Under the pieces are notes generated by a model, which was not told where the DNA came from, did no database searches, and was given only the letters and a program-made list of their open reading frames with translations. This document shows positions 10,876 to 19,672 of a stretch of 64,000 nt of DNA, in pieces. The position numbers and the translations under genes were made by a program. Within the stretch, counting starts at the first letter, position 1. The number at the start of each line of letters is the position of its first letter. Source of the stretch: Peribacillus deserti (GTDB taxonomy: Bacteria; Bacillota; Bacilli; Bacillales; DSM-1321); contig NZ_JAFBFI010000003.1 of the NCBI RefSeq assembly GCF_016909175.1, positions 1-64,000 of the forward strand, written 5' to 3'.

Positions 10876-11664
10876 ATGCGAGTTTTATATATTGATTGTT
10901 TTTCTGGAATTAGCGGGGATATGATGGTTGGGGCGCTGATTGATGCTGGCGTTTCCGTCAATAAAATTGAGCAGGAGTTAAAAAAACTGCCTGTAAAGGG
11001 TTATCAGCTAAAGTGCAGCCGAGTGGTGAAACAGGGGATCAGCGGTACTAAATTTGACGTTATCCTTGATGATCAAGACCAAGAACATGGCCATCATCAT
11101 GAGCATGATCATCCGCATACCCATGAAACAGGGGCTGCCCATTCACATCATGCTCATAGTCATTATGCAGACATTATCAAGATGATTGAAGAATCTTCAC
11201 TTGATGAAAAAGTAAAAGAAAGAAGTAAACAAGTATTTGCCCCTATAGCTGTATCTGAATCAAAAATACATAACATCCCATTAGAAAGTGTTCATTTTCA
11301 TGAGGTGGGAGCCATTGACTCCATTGTAGATATCGTCGCTGCCGCAATCGCCCTTGAGGAGCTGGCTGTCGAAAAGGTAATCTCTTCACCAGTTCCCCTT
11401 GGAACCGGACATATTCATTGTGCCCATGGTGTTTACCCTGTACCCGCACCTGCTACATTAGAAATGATGGTAGATGTACCAATTGCACAGAGTTCCTTGA
11501 AGTACGAATTAACTACACCAACTGGAGCGGGCATCATTGCCAGTCAGGCAGAAGCATTCGGTCCACTGCCTTCCATGACCATTTCAGCCATTGGCTATGG
11601 TGCTGGCACGCGTGATTTACCTGGAAGACCTAATGTCCTCCGTGTTGTAGTAGGAGAGATGTAA
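10876..11664 (+). CDS. larC: LarC N-domain protein with histidine-rich loop (LarC1-type, no C-terminal domain)
   Basis: LarC inserts nickel into the cofactor in a CTP-dependent reaction. This 262-residue protein covers only the N-terminal LarC domain. It keeps YIDCFSGISGDMMVGAL, HFHEVGAIDSIVDI and TTPTGAGI, and a His-rich loop of 13 histidines lies between residues 71 and 96. It ends with a normal TAA at the domain boundary. In L. plantarum the two halves are joined by a programmed frameshift. Here the next gene instead begins with its own start codon and carries its own, altered N-domain, so this is a free-standing LarC1. Strong Shine-Dalgarno AAGGGG. Confidence 0.9.
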   Translation: MRVLYIDCFSGISGDMMVGALIDAGVSVNKIEQELKKLPVKGYQLKCSRVVKQGISGTKFDVILDDQDQEHGHHHEHDHPHTHETGAAHSHHAHSHYADIIKMIEESSLDEKVKERSKQVFAPIAVSESKIHNIPLESVHFHEVGAIDSIVDIVAAAIALEELAVEKVISSPVPLGTGHIHCAHGVYPVPAPATLEMMVDVPIAQSSLKYELTTPTGAGIIASQAEAFGPLPSMTISAIGYGAGTRDLPGRPNVLRVVVGEM

Positions 11665-11679
11665 AGAGTGAGGTCAAGG

Positions 11680-12888
11680 ATGGATAGAATTCTCTATTTA
11701 GATTGTACCTATGGCATCACTGAACAAGGAATGCTGGGAGCGCTGCTGCATTTAGGTGCGGACCTTGCTTACATAAACCGTTTTATTAAGGAGCTGCCTT
11801 TTGGCAGTTTTACTTTTGAACGTCAAAACGTAGAAACGAATGGAGTCCTTGCCGCAAAAGCTCATCTTCATGATGTCCCATTAAAAGAGGAAAATGAGCA
11901 ATCAAAAGCATCGAAGGCAGCAGACATATTACGTTTGATTCAATCGTCTGAAATCCCTGCCCATGTAAAAGAGAGGAGCTTATTGGTTATAAAGGCCCTT
12001 ACTGAGGCAAACAGCCGGCTTAAAGGAATGCCAGTAGAAAAGTCTTCAATGAATGGTACTTGGACCAGCCAAGCAGTTCATATCATCGGGATCTGCCTGG
12101 GATTAGAATCTCTCGGGATTAAGCAGATTTACGCATCCCCTATTTTAATTGGAGCAGGAATTCAGAGAACGGAGGATGGGATGACCATTATTCCCAACCC
12201 GATTGTTTATGAGCTGTTAAAAGGAATTCCAATAACGGAAGTGAATGCTGTTCAAAATCTAACGACTCCATTAGGTGCAGCTCTTATCCAGAGTTTAGCC
12301 GGGGAAGTGGCCAGCCATAATTGTATGACGATAGAAAGAAGTGGATATGGCGGCTCTGATGATGTAGGAAAAATTCCAAGTATTTTAAGGGCATCCATAG
12401 TAAAGTTTAACGATCCAATAAAAACGAATCAAAGCAAGGAAGCGGAAGAATCTATTTTTGTTTTAGAGTTCCAGGTAGATGATATGGCTGGGGAAGGTTT
12501 AGGATTTCTAATGGAAGAGCTCTTTGATGCAGGGGCGCTGGATGTTTTCTACACACCCGTATATATGAAAAAGAACCGACCTGGTATTCTTGTCACTGTG
12601 CTCTCTTCCTTGAAAAATACGGAATTTTGTGAAGAAGTAATCCTGACAGAAACCACCACTCTTGGAGTCAGGAAAAGTGTCTGGTCAAGGCGGATATTAG
12701 AACGAAATATCGTATACGTGGACACCTGCTATGGACGCTTACGGTTAAAGCAGGCAATAAAGGATGGAAAAGTACTTCGGCAAATACCTGAGTATGAAGA
12801 TGTAAAAAAGGCAGCAAAGGATTTTAACGTACCCTTTCATGAGGTATACACAATGGCGCTTGCTAAAAGTCAGGATGAAAAAGCATAA
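11680..12888 (+). CDS. Second LarC-family protein: degenerate N-domain plus LarC2 C-terminal domain
   Basis: The first ~250 residues align with the preceding LarC1 (RILYLDCTYGITEQGM against VLYIDCFSGISGDM, LTTPLGAALI against LTTPTGAGII) but lack the SGD motif, the His-rich loop and the HEVGAIDS segment. The C-terminal ~150 residues form the LarC2 domain, which binds CTP in characterised LarC (VLEFQVDDMAGEGLGFLMEE, TTTLGVRK). I prefer ATG 11680 with GTGAGG upstream. An in-frame GTG at 11668 would add four residues. It looks like a duplicated larC pair in which this copy supplies the C-domain and the upstream copy the active N-domain (inference). Confidence 0.8.
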   Translation: MDRILYLDCTYGITEQGMLGALLHLGADLAYINRFIKELPFGSFTFERQNVETNGVLAAKAHLHDVPLKEENEQSKASKAADILRLIQSSEIPAHVKERSLLVIKALTEANSRLKGMPVEKSSMNGTWTSQAVHIIGICLGLESLGIKQIYASPILIGAGIQRTEDGMTIIPNPIVYELLKGIPITEVNAVQNLTTPLGAALIQSLAGEVASHNCMTIERSGYGGSDDVGKIPSILRASIVKFNDPIKTNQSKEAEESIFVLEFQVDDMAGEGLGFLMEELFDAGALDVFYTPVYMKKNRPGILVTVLSSLKNTEFCEEVILTETTTLGVRKSVWSRRILERNIVYVDTCYGRLRLKQAIKDGKVLRQIPEYEDVKKAAKDFNVPFHEVYTMALAKSQDEKA

Positions 12889-12966
12889 AATTTTCTAGGA
12901 TCATATAGCGGGCAATGAAGTAGATTTTCCCGCATGCATGGAACACACCAAGGGGGTACGATAGTA

Positions 12967-13653
12967 GTGGAAGCAGGTTTTATCTCTATACTGGCACTGG
13001 GTTTTATTCTAGGAATAAAGCATGCAATTGAGCCCGATCATGTTATTGGAGTCTCAACGATAGCCATACAAAGTAAAAAATTATCAAGGTCTTCTCTGGC
13101 AGGAGTTTTCTGGGGGATTGGACATACAGCAACACTTTTTATAGTTGGCATGCTAATGATTTTATTGAAGGTACAGATACCTCAAAAATGGGCCATGACT
13201 TTAGAATTTTCGGTGGGCATCATGCTCGTTTATTTTGGAATAGCGGCCATATTTTCAATACGTAAATCCGCTCATCTTACTGATATAAATAACAGCGGTC
13301 AAACTTACGAACATAACCATAGTGCAAAGCAGCAAAAAGTATCCTATGGTAAATCTACTTTTATGGGATTTATCCACGGACTTGCGGGCAGTGCTGCGAT
13401 GATTTTATTAACCATGAATACGATCAATAGCTTGTGGGAAGGGGCCTTTTATATACTGATTTTTGGTGCTGGAACAGTTGCGGGCATGCTTTGCTTTACA
13501 ACTCTTATAGGCATTCCTTTTGTTCTAAGCACTGGGAAGACGCGCATTAATAAAAAACTGACCCAGCTGACTGGAATGATAAGTGCGGTTTTTGGGGTTT
13601 ATTATATGTACAATCTAGGTTTTACTGAAGGTTTATTTAAACTTTGGCTTTAA
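12967..13653 (+). CDS. Nickel/cobalt transporter-like membrane protein (UreH/NiCoT-type)
   Basis: Predicted membrane protein of about 228 residues with about six hydrophobic segments. The first helix has HAIEPDH, matching the HX4DH signature of nickel/cobalt permeases, and a second histidine motif occurs in GFIHGLAGSAAM. A short histidine-containing loop (EHNHSAKQQ) lies between the two halves. GTG 12967 is preferred because AAGGGGG lies 10 nt upstream; ATG 12934 has no such site. It follows the lar genes and most likely supplies nickel for the LarC reaction. Cobalt or urease-linked roles are not excluded. Confidence 0.75.
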   Translation: MEAGFISILALGFILGIKHAIEPDHVIGVSTIAIQSKKLSRSSLAGVFWGIGHTATLFIVGMLMILLKVQIPQKWAMTLEFSVGIMLVYFGIAAIFSIRKSAHLTDINNSGQTYEHNHSAKQQKVSYGKSTFMGFIHGLAGSAAMILLTMNTINSLWEGAFYILIFGAGTVAGMLCFTTLIGIPFVLSTGKTRINKKLTQLTGMISAVFGVYYMYNLGFTEGLFKLWL

Positions 13654-13701
13654 TAGTTTTCTAGGTCACGGATGAACTAAGGATGGTAATGCGGCTGGAA
13701 A

Positions 13702-13750
13702 CAATATGACTGAATCCGCTGTTCCTTTAATGCGGATTCAGAGCATATTG
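13702..13750 (+). promoter_or_regulatory. Long inverted repeat upstream of glycerate kinase
   Basis: CAATATG (13702-13708) and CTGAATCCGC (13710-13719) pair with GCGGATTCAG (13732-13741) and CATATTG (13744-13750). This gives a 17-bp stem with small bulges and a 12-nt loop. No T run follows, so it is not a typical intrinsic terminator. It could be an RNA processing or protection structure, a weak terminator for the transporter gene, or a binding site. Confidence 0.6.
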
Positions 13751-13802
13751 TAAACCCTATGCTCCCTTATCTCCAGTATTAATAATATTCGGAGGGAAAA
13801 AT

Positions 13803-14951
13803 ATGAAAATTATAGTTACTCCCGATTCTTTTAAGGGATCTATTTCTGCACGATCCCTATGTTCTGCCATTAAACAAGGCATCCATGAAGTATACCCGGA
13901 TGCTATTGTGCATGAGATACCACTTGCTGATGGTGGAGAAGGGACAGTAGAAAATATTATTTTTGCAACAAACGGGACAATACATGAGGTGCATGTAAAA
14001 GATCCTTTGGGAAGAACAACCAAGGCAGCTTATGGGATTCTTGGCGACGGACAGACGGCCATTATTGAAATGGCGCAAGCTTCAGGTCTTCCTTTATTAG
14101 CCCATCATGAAAAAAACCCTCTCATCACTACAAGTTTTGGAACTGGCGAATTAATCATGCATGCACTAGATTCAGGGTACCGCAAATTCATAGTCGGGAT
14201 TGGGGGAAGTGCCACAAATGATGGCGGTATGGGCATGCTGAAAGCTTTAGGTATTCGGTTTTATAATCAAGATGGCATTCAGCTTGATGAAGGCGGAGCG
14301 GCTTTAAGTGACCTGGCTTATTTTGATGATACGAATTTGGATCCTAGAATTAAGGAATCAAGCTTTATGGTAGCAAGTGATGTAAATAACCCATTATGCG
14401 GCAGCAACGGAGCATCCGCAATCTTTGGTCCTCAAAAGGGGGCAACACCAGAAATGGTTGAAAGCTTGGATAAGGCACTTTTCAATTATGGGGAAGTGAT
14501 TGCCGCACAAACAGGCAAAGATATTCGAGATTTTCCCGGAAGCGGTGCTGCTGGAGGAATGGGTGCTGCCTTAATTTCTTTTTTACAAGCACAGCTTAGA
14601 CCAGGAATAGACATAATGTTAGAAGCGGTTCATTTCGAAGATGTGATAAAGGATGCTGACTTAATTATTACAGGAGAAGGTAGGCTTGATAGCCAGACCC
14701 TTTCGGGAAAGGTCATTGCAGGTGTGTGCAGTCACGCTAAGCGGTTCAATGTACCAACAATCGCATTATGCGGAGGGATGGAACTCACTAGCAAGCAATG
14801 TGATGAACTAGGACTTGCTGCTGGTTTTTCAGTTGTTGGCGGCCCATGTACGCTTCAAGAAGCCATGGACAATGCAGCAAATTGGACGAGGGAACGGACT
14901 GAACAAATTATGAGACTTACGAATATATACCAGAATAAATCTATTAACTAG
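13803..14951 (+). CDS. Glycerate kinase (GarK/GlxK family)
   Basis: ATP-dependent kinase forming phosphoglycerate from glycerate. At 382 residues it has the family length. It starts MKIIVTPDSFKGSISA and has the family motifs IPLADGGEGT, GIGGSATNDGGMGML, SGAAGGMGAAL and ITGEGRLDSQTLSGK. RBS CGGAGGG about 6 nt upstream. In this context it probably handles glycerate or tartronate-semialdehyde-derived carbon from sugar-acid breakdown. The family makes 2-phosphoglycerate in most characterised members. Confidence 0.93.
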   Translation: MKIIVTPDSFKGSISARSLCSAIKQGIHEVYPDAIVHEIPLADGGEGTVENIIFATNGTIHEVHVKDPLGRTTKAAYGILGDGQTAIIEMAQASGLPLLAHHEKNPLITTSFGTGELIMHALDSGYRKFIVGIGGSATNDGGMGMLKALGIRFYNQDGIQLDEGGAALSDLAYFDDTNLDPRIKESSFMVASDVNNPLCGSNGASAIFGPQKGATPEMVESLDKALFNYGEVIAAQTGKDIRDFPGSGAAGGMGAALISFLQAQLRPGIDIMLEAVHFEDVIKDADLIITGEGRLDSQTLSGKVIAGVCSHAKRFNVPTIALCGGMELTSKQCDELGLAAGFSVVGGPCTLQEAMDNAANWTRERTEQIMRLTNIYQNKSIN

Positions 14952-15091
14952 TAAACTGTTGGCACGAGATTCATTAAGCCAGTTAAATAGCAGGGGTTCA
15001 TTCAATATGGTCTTTGAAAGAGTTTAGGCTGATTTCTCATTTTTTTAAGAGACATCTTACTACTTGCAAACGCTGAAACCTGAATTAAAAA

Positions 15092-15148
15092 GATCCCTTT
15101 AACCTTAGAGACAACCTTAAACCGGCTGATTAATACCTTAAAGGGATC
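15092..15148 (-). terminator. Terminator of the cdaR-like gene
   Basis: GATCCCTTTAA (15092-15102) pairs with TTAAAGGGATC (15138-15148). On the minus strand the stem is followed by TTTTTAATT. It lies just beyond the stop of the CdaR-like gene in the convergent gap with glycerate kinase and may serve both. Confidence 0.65.
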
Positions 15149-15193
15149 CAATATGTAACCGCTTATTTTAGAATTAGTTTACTATTGTGATTG

Positions 15194-16294
15194 CTATTCT
15201 TCGTTTCTGGCTGATCTTTCTTTGATCCAAACAGCCATTTGCAGTGTAAGGGCATCTTTAAACAGCCTCGGATCATAACCGGTTTCCTGTTTGATCTTAT
15301 TAAGACGGTATATTAATGTATTACGATGAATAAAGAGCTTATCTGCTGCCTGCTGCATATTCAGATTGTTATCAAAAAAGGCTTCTAATGTAGGAGCAAA
15401 GTTTTGAATGGATTCATGAAGTACTCTATTTGAAAATCTTTCAGACTTATACTTGTCAATTTGATAGATTAAGGCTTTTGCTTCAATTTCTGCAAAAGGA
15501 AGGATTTCCTGTAGAGGATCGCCGATCTTAAGCGCAAGGTTACAATCTTCATAGGCCTGTCTAAATTTATCCAGAGTCGTGAATGAAGTGCTGTAAGCGA
15601 GTCTAAACGTGAGGTTAAGATTTTTTAATATATTGTATACAGAATCCAGCTGAGTTTGAGTTTGTTTATCTGTCAGCCCAAAAACAGCAATGAAGATTTG
15701 ATTAATATTTATAAATCCTATTATGCAATTAGTACTAATTACAGTTTCCTCAAGCCTTTGAATGATCGCATTATTCGTCACAGAACGATCCTTTAATTGA
15801 ATAACAAAAGTTTGAAATGGCGGCGAAAACTTAATAGATAGGAGACTAAGACGGCGGTCTATTTGTTCAAAGGATGGTGATCCCATTAAAAGCTCTTCTA
15901 TAATAATCTCTTTTGTCCGCTGCTGCCATTCAGCCTGTGTGACCATAAATGCTTGTTTGATCATAAGTTCAGTTGTCATTTTTACAAGCCCTCCAAAGTT
16001 TTTCATTTCCTCTGGATCGCCGGTAATTCCAATGACTCCAACGGTTTGGTCTTGAAAGACAATAGGCAGGTTGATTCCAGGCTGAGAACCCTTCCATTTT
16101 CCATCGTGATTAGATGGAATAGAAAAAGACATACCTGTTTTTAATACTTCAAGTGCCCCTTCATGAATGTGATAAAGTCTCGAGGAATCACGGGATGCAA
16201 TAATAATTCCTTGATCATTCATAATATTTACATTGCGGTTTAAGCGTACGGAAGTTTCTTGTACAATCGTTTCTGCAATTTCTCTGGTCAGCAT
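15194..16294 (-). CDS. CdaR family transcriptional regulator (sugar diacid recognition)
   Basis: 366-residue regulator. The N-terminal sugar-diacid recognition domain (about 1-135) starts MLTREIAETIVQETSVRLN and contains GVIGITGDPEE. The C-terminal PucR-type helix-turn-helix ends with FIHRNTLIYRLNKIKQETG. Characterised members (CdaR, formerly SdaR) activate genes for glucarate, galactarate and glycerate use. It lies divergent to kdgT and convergent with glycerate kinase, so one or both are likely targets. RBS AGGAG 7 nt before ATG. Confidence 0.92.
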   Translation of the reverse strand: MLTREIAETIVQETSVRLNRNVNIMNDQGIIIASRDSSRLYHIHEGALEVLKTGMSFSIPSNHDGKWKGSQPGINLPIVFQDQTVGVIGITGDPEEMKNFGGLVKMTTELMIKQAFMVTQAEWQQRTKEIIIEELLMGSPSFEQIDRRLSLLSIKFSPPFQTFVIQLKDRSVTNNAIIQRLEETVISTNCIIGFININQIFIAVFGLTDKQTQTQLDSVYNILKNLNLTFRLAYSTSFTTLDKFRQAYEDCNLALKIGDPLQEILPFAEIEAKALIYQIDKYKSERFSNRVLHESIQNFAPTLEAFFDNNLNMQQAADKLFIHRNTLIYRLNKIKQETGYDPRLFKDALTLQMAVWIKERSARNEE

Positions 16295-16391
16295 TTCAGT
16301 TCTCCTGTTTTAGTTATTACGTACAAAAAATTCAGATAATTCCATGTATTTGTTGTTTACTGAATACATAGATTAATAGATTTTCAATTAG

Positions 16392-16428
16392 TATAATATA
16401 ATGAAAGATAATTTGAAAGCGTTTCCTA
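16392..16428 (+). promoter_or_regulatory. Putative kdgT promoter -10 and cre-like CcpA site
   Basis: TATAAT at 16392-16397 is followed by TTGAAAGCGTTTCCTA (16413-16428), which differs from the cre consensus WTGNAANCGNWWNCAW at one position. A cre just downstream of the transcription start would give repression on good carbon sources. No good -35 is seen, so the promoter part is weaker than the cre match. Confidence 0.45.
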
Positions 16429-16585
16429 AGGAGGTGCAAACCATACAAACACCCTTCATCAGGAGTTCTATTTTGGAGCAGGAAAATAGTAATTTGAATG
16501 AATAGCCCAGGAAATAGAGTCGAATCTAAATCATGCCTCGGACTATCAGTGTACTTAAATTAGGAAGAAAAAGGGAGGCTTTATA

Positions 16586-17590
16586 ATGAATATAAAAAAG
16601 ACGATTGAAAAGGTGCCTGGCGGAATGATGGTCGTACCATTGCTGGCTGGAGCTGTTATTAATACTTTTTTTCCCGGTACTGGGGAATTCTTTGGTTCGT
16701 TCACCGGGGCATTGTTCACCGGGGCGCTGCCTATACTGGCTGTTTTTTTCTTTTGTATTGGTACCACCATTAGTTTTAAAGCTACGCCATATATTTTAAA
16801 AAAGGGCGGAGCGCTTTTGTTTACGAAGATATCCATGGGTGCACTCGCAGGTATTATTGCAGCGCAATTTATAGGGGATGATCCATCTGCGACCGTACTT
16901 GGAGGATTATCCGTTTTAGCTATAGTGGCTTCCATGAACGATACAAATGGCGGGCTATACATGGCCCTTATCGGTCAATTTGGTAAAAAGGAAGACGCTG
17001 GTGCCTACTCTTTAATGAGCCTGGAGTCTGGTCCGTTTTTAACAATGGTGACGCTTGGAGCTGCAGGACTTGCATCATTCCCATGGCAGACAATGCTCGG
17101 GGCAATTCTCCCGCTTGTTCTTGGAATGATTCTTGGAAACTTAGATAAAGAAATTCGTGAATTATTCTCAAAGGCAGTTCCAGCTTTAATTCCTTTTTTC
17201 GCTTTTGGATTAGGTGCGGGTCTAAACTTAAACAAAGTCGTAGAAGCAAGCTTTACGGGTCTCTTCTTAGGACTAGGTGTTATTGTTGTGACAGGTTCAG
17301 CCTTATTACTAGTGGACAAGCTGACAGGCGGAAATGGAGTTGCAGGATTGGCTGCGGCAACAACAGCCGGTAACGCTGCTGGAGTTCCTGCTGCCGTTGC
17401 TGCTGCGAATCCTGCCTATGCAGAAGTAGCTGGCTCAGCCACAATTATGGTTGCAGCAAGTGTAATTGTTACTGCCGTCCTGGTTCCATTTGTGGTCGCT
17501 TGGTATGCAAAACGTATTGACAAGCAGTCTAACACAAAAGGTAACGTCCTAGTAAGCACAAACAATCCGACCATTGCTAAACATCGTTAA
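16586..17590 (+). CDS. kdgT: 2-keto-3-deoxygluconate permease (KdgT family)
   Basis: Proton-symport permease for 2-keto-3-deoxygluconate, 334 residues, with about ten hydrophobic segments. It starts [20 protein letters not shown], as in KdgT, and includes [15 protein letters not shown] and [20 protein letters not shown], both typical of the family. RBS AGGGAGG 6 nt upstream. The next gene, a LarA homologue, starts 58 nt after the stop, so they are probably co-transcribed. Transport of related keto-deoxy or aldonic acids is possible. Confidence 0.93.
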   Translation: MNIKKTIEKVPGGMMVVPLLAGAVINTFFPGTGEFFGSFTGALFTGALPILAVFFFCIGTTISFKATPYILKKGGALLFTKISMGALAGIIAAQFIGDDPSATVLGGLSVLAIVASMNDTNGGLYMALIGQFGKKEDAGAYSLMSLESGPFLTMVTLGAAGLASFPWQTMLGAILPLVLGMILGNLDKEIRELFSKAVPALIPFFAFGLGAGLNLNKVVEASFTGLFLGLGVIVVTGSALLLVDKLTGGNGVAGLAAATTAGNAAGVPAAVAAANPAYAEVAGSATIMVAASVIVTAVLVPFVVAWYAKRIDKQSNTKGNVLVSTNNPTIAKHR

Positions 17591-17648
17591 CCGCTTGGCA
17601 ATTAAAGCAGCAAGAAACCAAAAATCAATGGAAAGAGGTTTGCAGATT

Positions 17649-18911
17649 ATGAATACAGCCCTTTTATACGGAAGAGATGGACTAACGGTTGAAGTACCGG
17701 ATCATTCGTTGATTATAGAACCCAAACACCTACAGGGTTTGGAAAATGAAGAAAAAGAAGTGGCTGCTGCACTTCAAAATCCCATTGGAACCCTGCCCTT
17801 GCGTGAAATGGTCAAAGAAACCGATAAAGTGGCTATTGTCATCAGTGATATCACCCGCCCTACTCCAAACGAAAAATTGATTCCGTGGATCATAAAAGAG
17901 CTGCCGCACGTTCCGCTGAAGAACTATGTAATTATTAACGGTACAGGAACACACCGCGACCAGACCAGGGAAGAATTTGTATCAATGCTGGGGGAGTGGG
18001 TAGTAGAGAATATCCGGATCATCAATAACAATTGCCATGACAAGGAAACCCTGATTATAGTCGGCCACAGTGAATTTGGCTGCGATGCTTACTTAAATAA
18101 GGAGTACGCAGAAGCTGATTTCCGTATTGTTACAGGGTTTATTGAACCCCATTTTTTTGCTGGTTTTTCGGGCGGGCCTAAAGGAATAATGCCTGGTATA
18201 GCGGGTCTGGAAACAATTATGACCTTTCACAATGCCAGAATGATTGGTGATCCGCTGGCAACGTGGGGAAATATGGTGAATAATCCAGTTCAAGACATGG
18301 CCAGGGAAGTCAATAGGATGTGCAAACCGCATTTTATGTTGAACGTAACGTTAAATAAGGAAAAAGAAATTACCAATGTGTTTGCCGGTGAACTTTTCCA
18401 GGCACATGATGCCGGATGTGCTTTTGTAAAAGAGCATGCAATGATTAAATGCGATGAAAGATTCGATGTGGTCATCACGTCCAATTCTGGCTATCCGCTT
18501 GATCAAAATTTATACCAGGCAGTTAAGGGTATGAGTGCTGCACATAAAATAGTCAAAAAGGGCGGCGCCATCATATGTGCAGCAGAATGTTCAGATGGGC
18601 TGCCTGACCATGGGAATTATGCAAAGATATTGCAAATGCGCAAGAACCCGCATGACATATTGGAAATGATCAATGACGGCAGTTTCAAAATGTTTGATCA
18701 ATGGCAGGTTCAAAAACAGGCCGTTATCCAGGTATGGGCAGACGTATATGTTTACTCTTCGTTATCAAAAGAAGATGTGGATCGAGCGATGTTTATACCC
18801 ACTCAAAACATAGAGGAAACGCTGGGACAATTGAGGGAGAAGTATGGTGAAAACATGACTGTTGCCGTTCTGCCCCTTGGTCCTTTGACCATTCCTTATG
18901 TGGAAGAGTAA
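17649..18911 (+). CDS. LarA homologue: nickel-pincer-dependent 2-hydroxyacid racemase/epimerase
   Basis: LarA-superfamily enzyme of about 420 residues that would invert a 2-hydroxy acid using the nickel-pincer nucleotide. Residues matching L. plantarum LarA are conserved: Arg70 (DITRP), His102 (GTGTHRD), His168 (EPHFFAGFSGG), Lys178 (GGPKGI, cofactor attachment), His194 (TFHNARM, nickel ligand), and Tyr289, Gln290 and Lys293 (LYQAVKG). ATG 17649 is preferred, with AAAGAGG about 10 nt upstream. Its place beside kdgT and far from any lactate genes suggests a sugar acid, not lactate, as substrate (inference). The cofactor genes larE, larB and larC are 5-8 kb upstream. Confidence 0.9.
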   Translation: MNTALLYGRDGLTVEVPDHSLIIEPKHLQGLENEEKEVAAALQNPIGTLPLREMVKETDKVAIVISDITRPTPNEKLIPWIIKELPHVPLKNYVIINGTGTHRDQTREEFVSMLGEWVVENIRIINNNCHDKETLIIVGHSEFGCDAYLNKEYAEADFRIVTGFIEPHFFAGFSGGPKGIMPGIAGLETIMTFHNARMIGDPLATWGNMVNNPVQDMAREVNRMCKPHFMLNVTLNKEKEITNVFAGELFQAHDAGCAFVKEHAMIKCDERFDVVITSNSGYPLDQNLYQAVKGMSAAHKIVKKGGAIICAAECSDGLPDHGNYAKILQMRKNPHDILEMINDGSFKMFDQWQVQKQAVIQVWADVYVYSSLSKEDVDRAMFIPTQNIEETLGQLREKYGENMTVAVLPLGPLTIPYVEE

Positions 18912-19382
18912 GTATTGTGGAATTCCTTTACGACCTTGCGGAGAAATACTAATTGTGAATAACTGACATTCTCTCGAACTGCTATATTTTAATTATCAAA
19001 GTCTCTCCAATGCAGTCAGCGGTGGAGAGACTGCTTCCTATTACCCTTATGGAAATCAAGTTGTAATTATACGATATCCATCCTCAGGAAAGCAGTAAGC
19101 TGCTCCTTTCATACAGCAACTCCCAGACAACTCTTGCTAAACACAGAAGATGAGCTTTATAAATTACTAGCTTTTATTTAATGTTCTGCTTCTAACTCAA
19201 ATCCTATTCGATCCATACGAAACAGCGGGTACAAAAACGATGAAATGGTATCCAGCATACAGAATAAAATAACATTTGACCTTATATTTTGGACTGAATA
19301 AGCCGCTAAATCTGCAGGGATATACGCATTTAGTGAAAAAATATTAATGTATGTAAAGTTATTTAAAAATTCAAAATACTAT

Positions 19383-19449
19383 TTGACAGCACTAAAAAAA
19401 GATGATAAAAATTAAAGTAAGTTCTTTTTTATAAAACAATGTTTTATAA
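19383..19449 (+). promoter_or_regulatory. Putative TRAP operon promoter with a downstream palindromic operator
   Basis: TTGACA (19383-19388) is followed after 16 bp by ATAAAA (19405-19410), a possible sigma-A promoter. Just downstream lies a palindrome: arms TTATAAAAC (19429-19437) and GTTTTATAA (19441-19449) around AAT. The half-sites resemble those of KdgR-type IclR regulators, and an IclR gene is in this island. The location just after the start site would allow repression. Confidence 0.5.
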
Positions 19450-19562
19450 TGTAGAACAAAATTCATAAGAGATTAATAGTTTTGCAGGATTACAGTACAT
19501 AAAATGGATCAATCAACTGGTGAAAGAAAAAAAGCTCTTTTTTTTGTGTTAATCCTAGAACC

Positions 19563-19583
19563 TTGTTTTATATTATAAAACAA
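19563..19583 (+). promoter_or_regulatory. Second palindromic operator-like site with inverted half-site order
   Basis: TTGTTTTATA (19563-19572) and TATAAAACAA (19574-19583) form a perfect palindrome around a single T. The same half-site as at 19429-19449 is used, but in the opposite order. TTATAAAACAAT occurs in both sites, 144 bp apart, which would allow looping by one regulator. Confidence 0.55.
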
Positions 19584-19637
19584 TTGAGGTTCACAGGCAG
19601 AAAGGAGAAGAATTCTAAAATAAAGATTTGAATTTAA

Positions 19638-19651
19638 TGATAACGCTTACA
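19638..19651 (+). promoter_or_regulatory. cre-like CcpA site before the TRAP operon
   Basis: TGATAACGCTTACA matches the cre core TGNAANCGNWWNCA with one mismatch. It lies 21 bp before the ATG of the first binding-protein gene, where bound CcpA would block transcription. Confidence 0.5.
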
Positions 19652-19672
19652 ATTGAAATGGAGGAATATTGG

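Larger units (their letters stand above)
18912..19672 (+). other. Intergenic region of ~760 bp with hairpin, operators and promoter of the TRAP operon
   Basis: AGTCTCTCCA (19000-19009) pairs with TGGAGAGACT (19023-19032), a possible terminator for the LarA gene though no T run follows. From about 19380 the region holds a TTGACA box, two palindromes and a cre-like site, listed separately. No coding frame with a ribosome site is visible. Confidence 0.6.

Noticed and set aside
11640-11690. Programmed frameshift joining the two larC genes
   Set aside because: No slippery sequence is evident and the second gene carries its own ribosome site and a complete N-domain, so fusion would give two N-domains.
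12934-12966. ATG 12934 as start of the nickel transporter-like gene
   Set aside because: No ribosome site upstream; AAGGGGG lies inside this stretch and fits GTG 12967.
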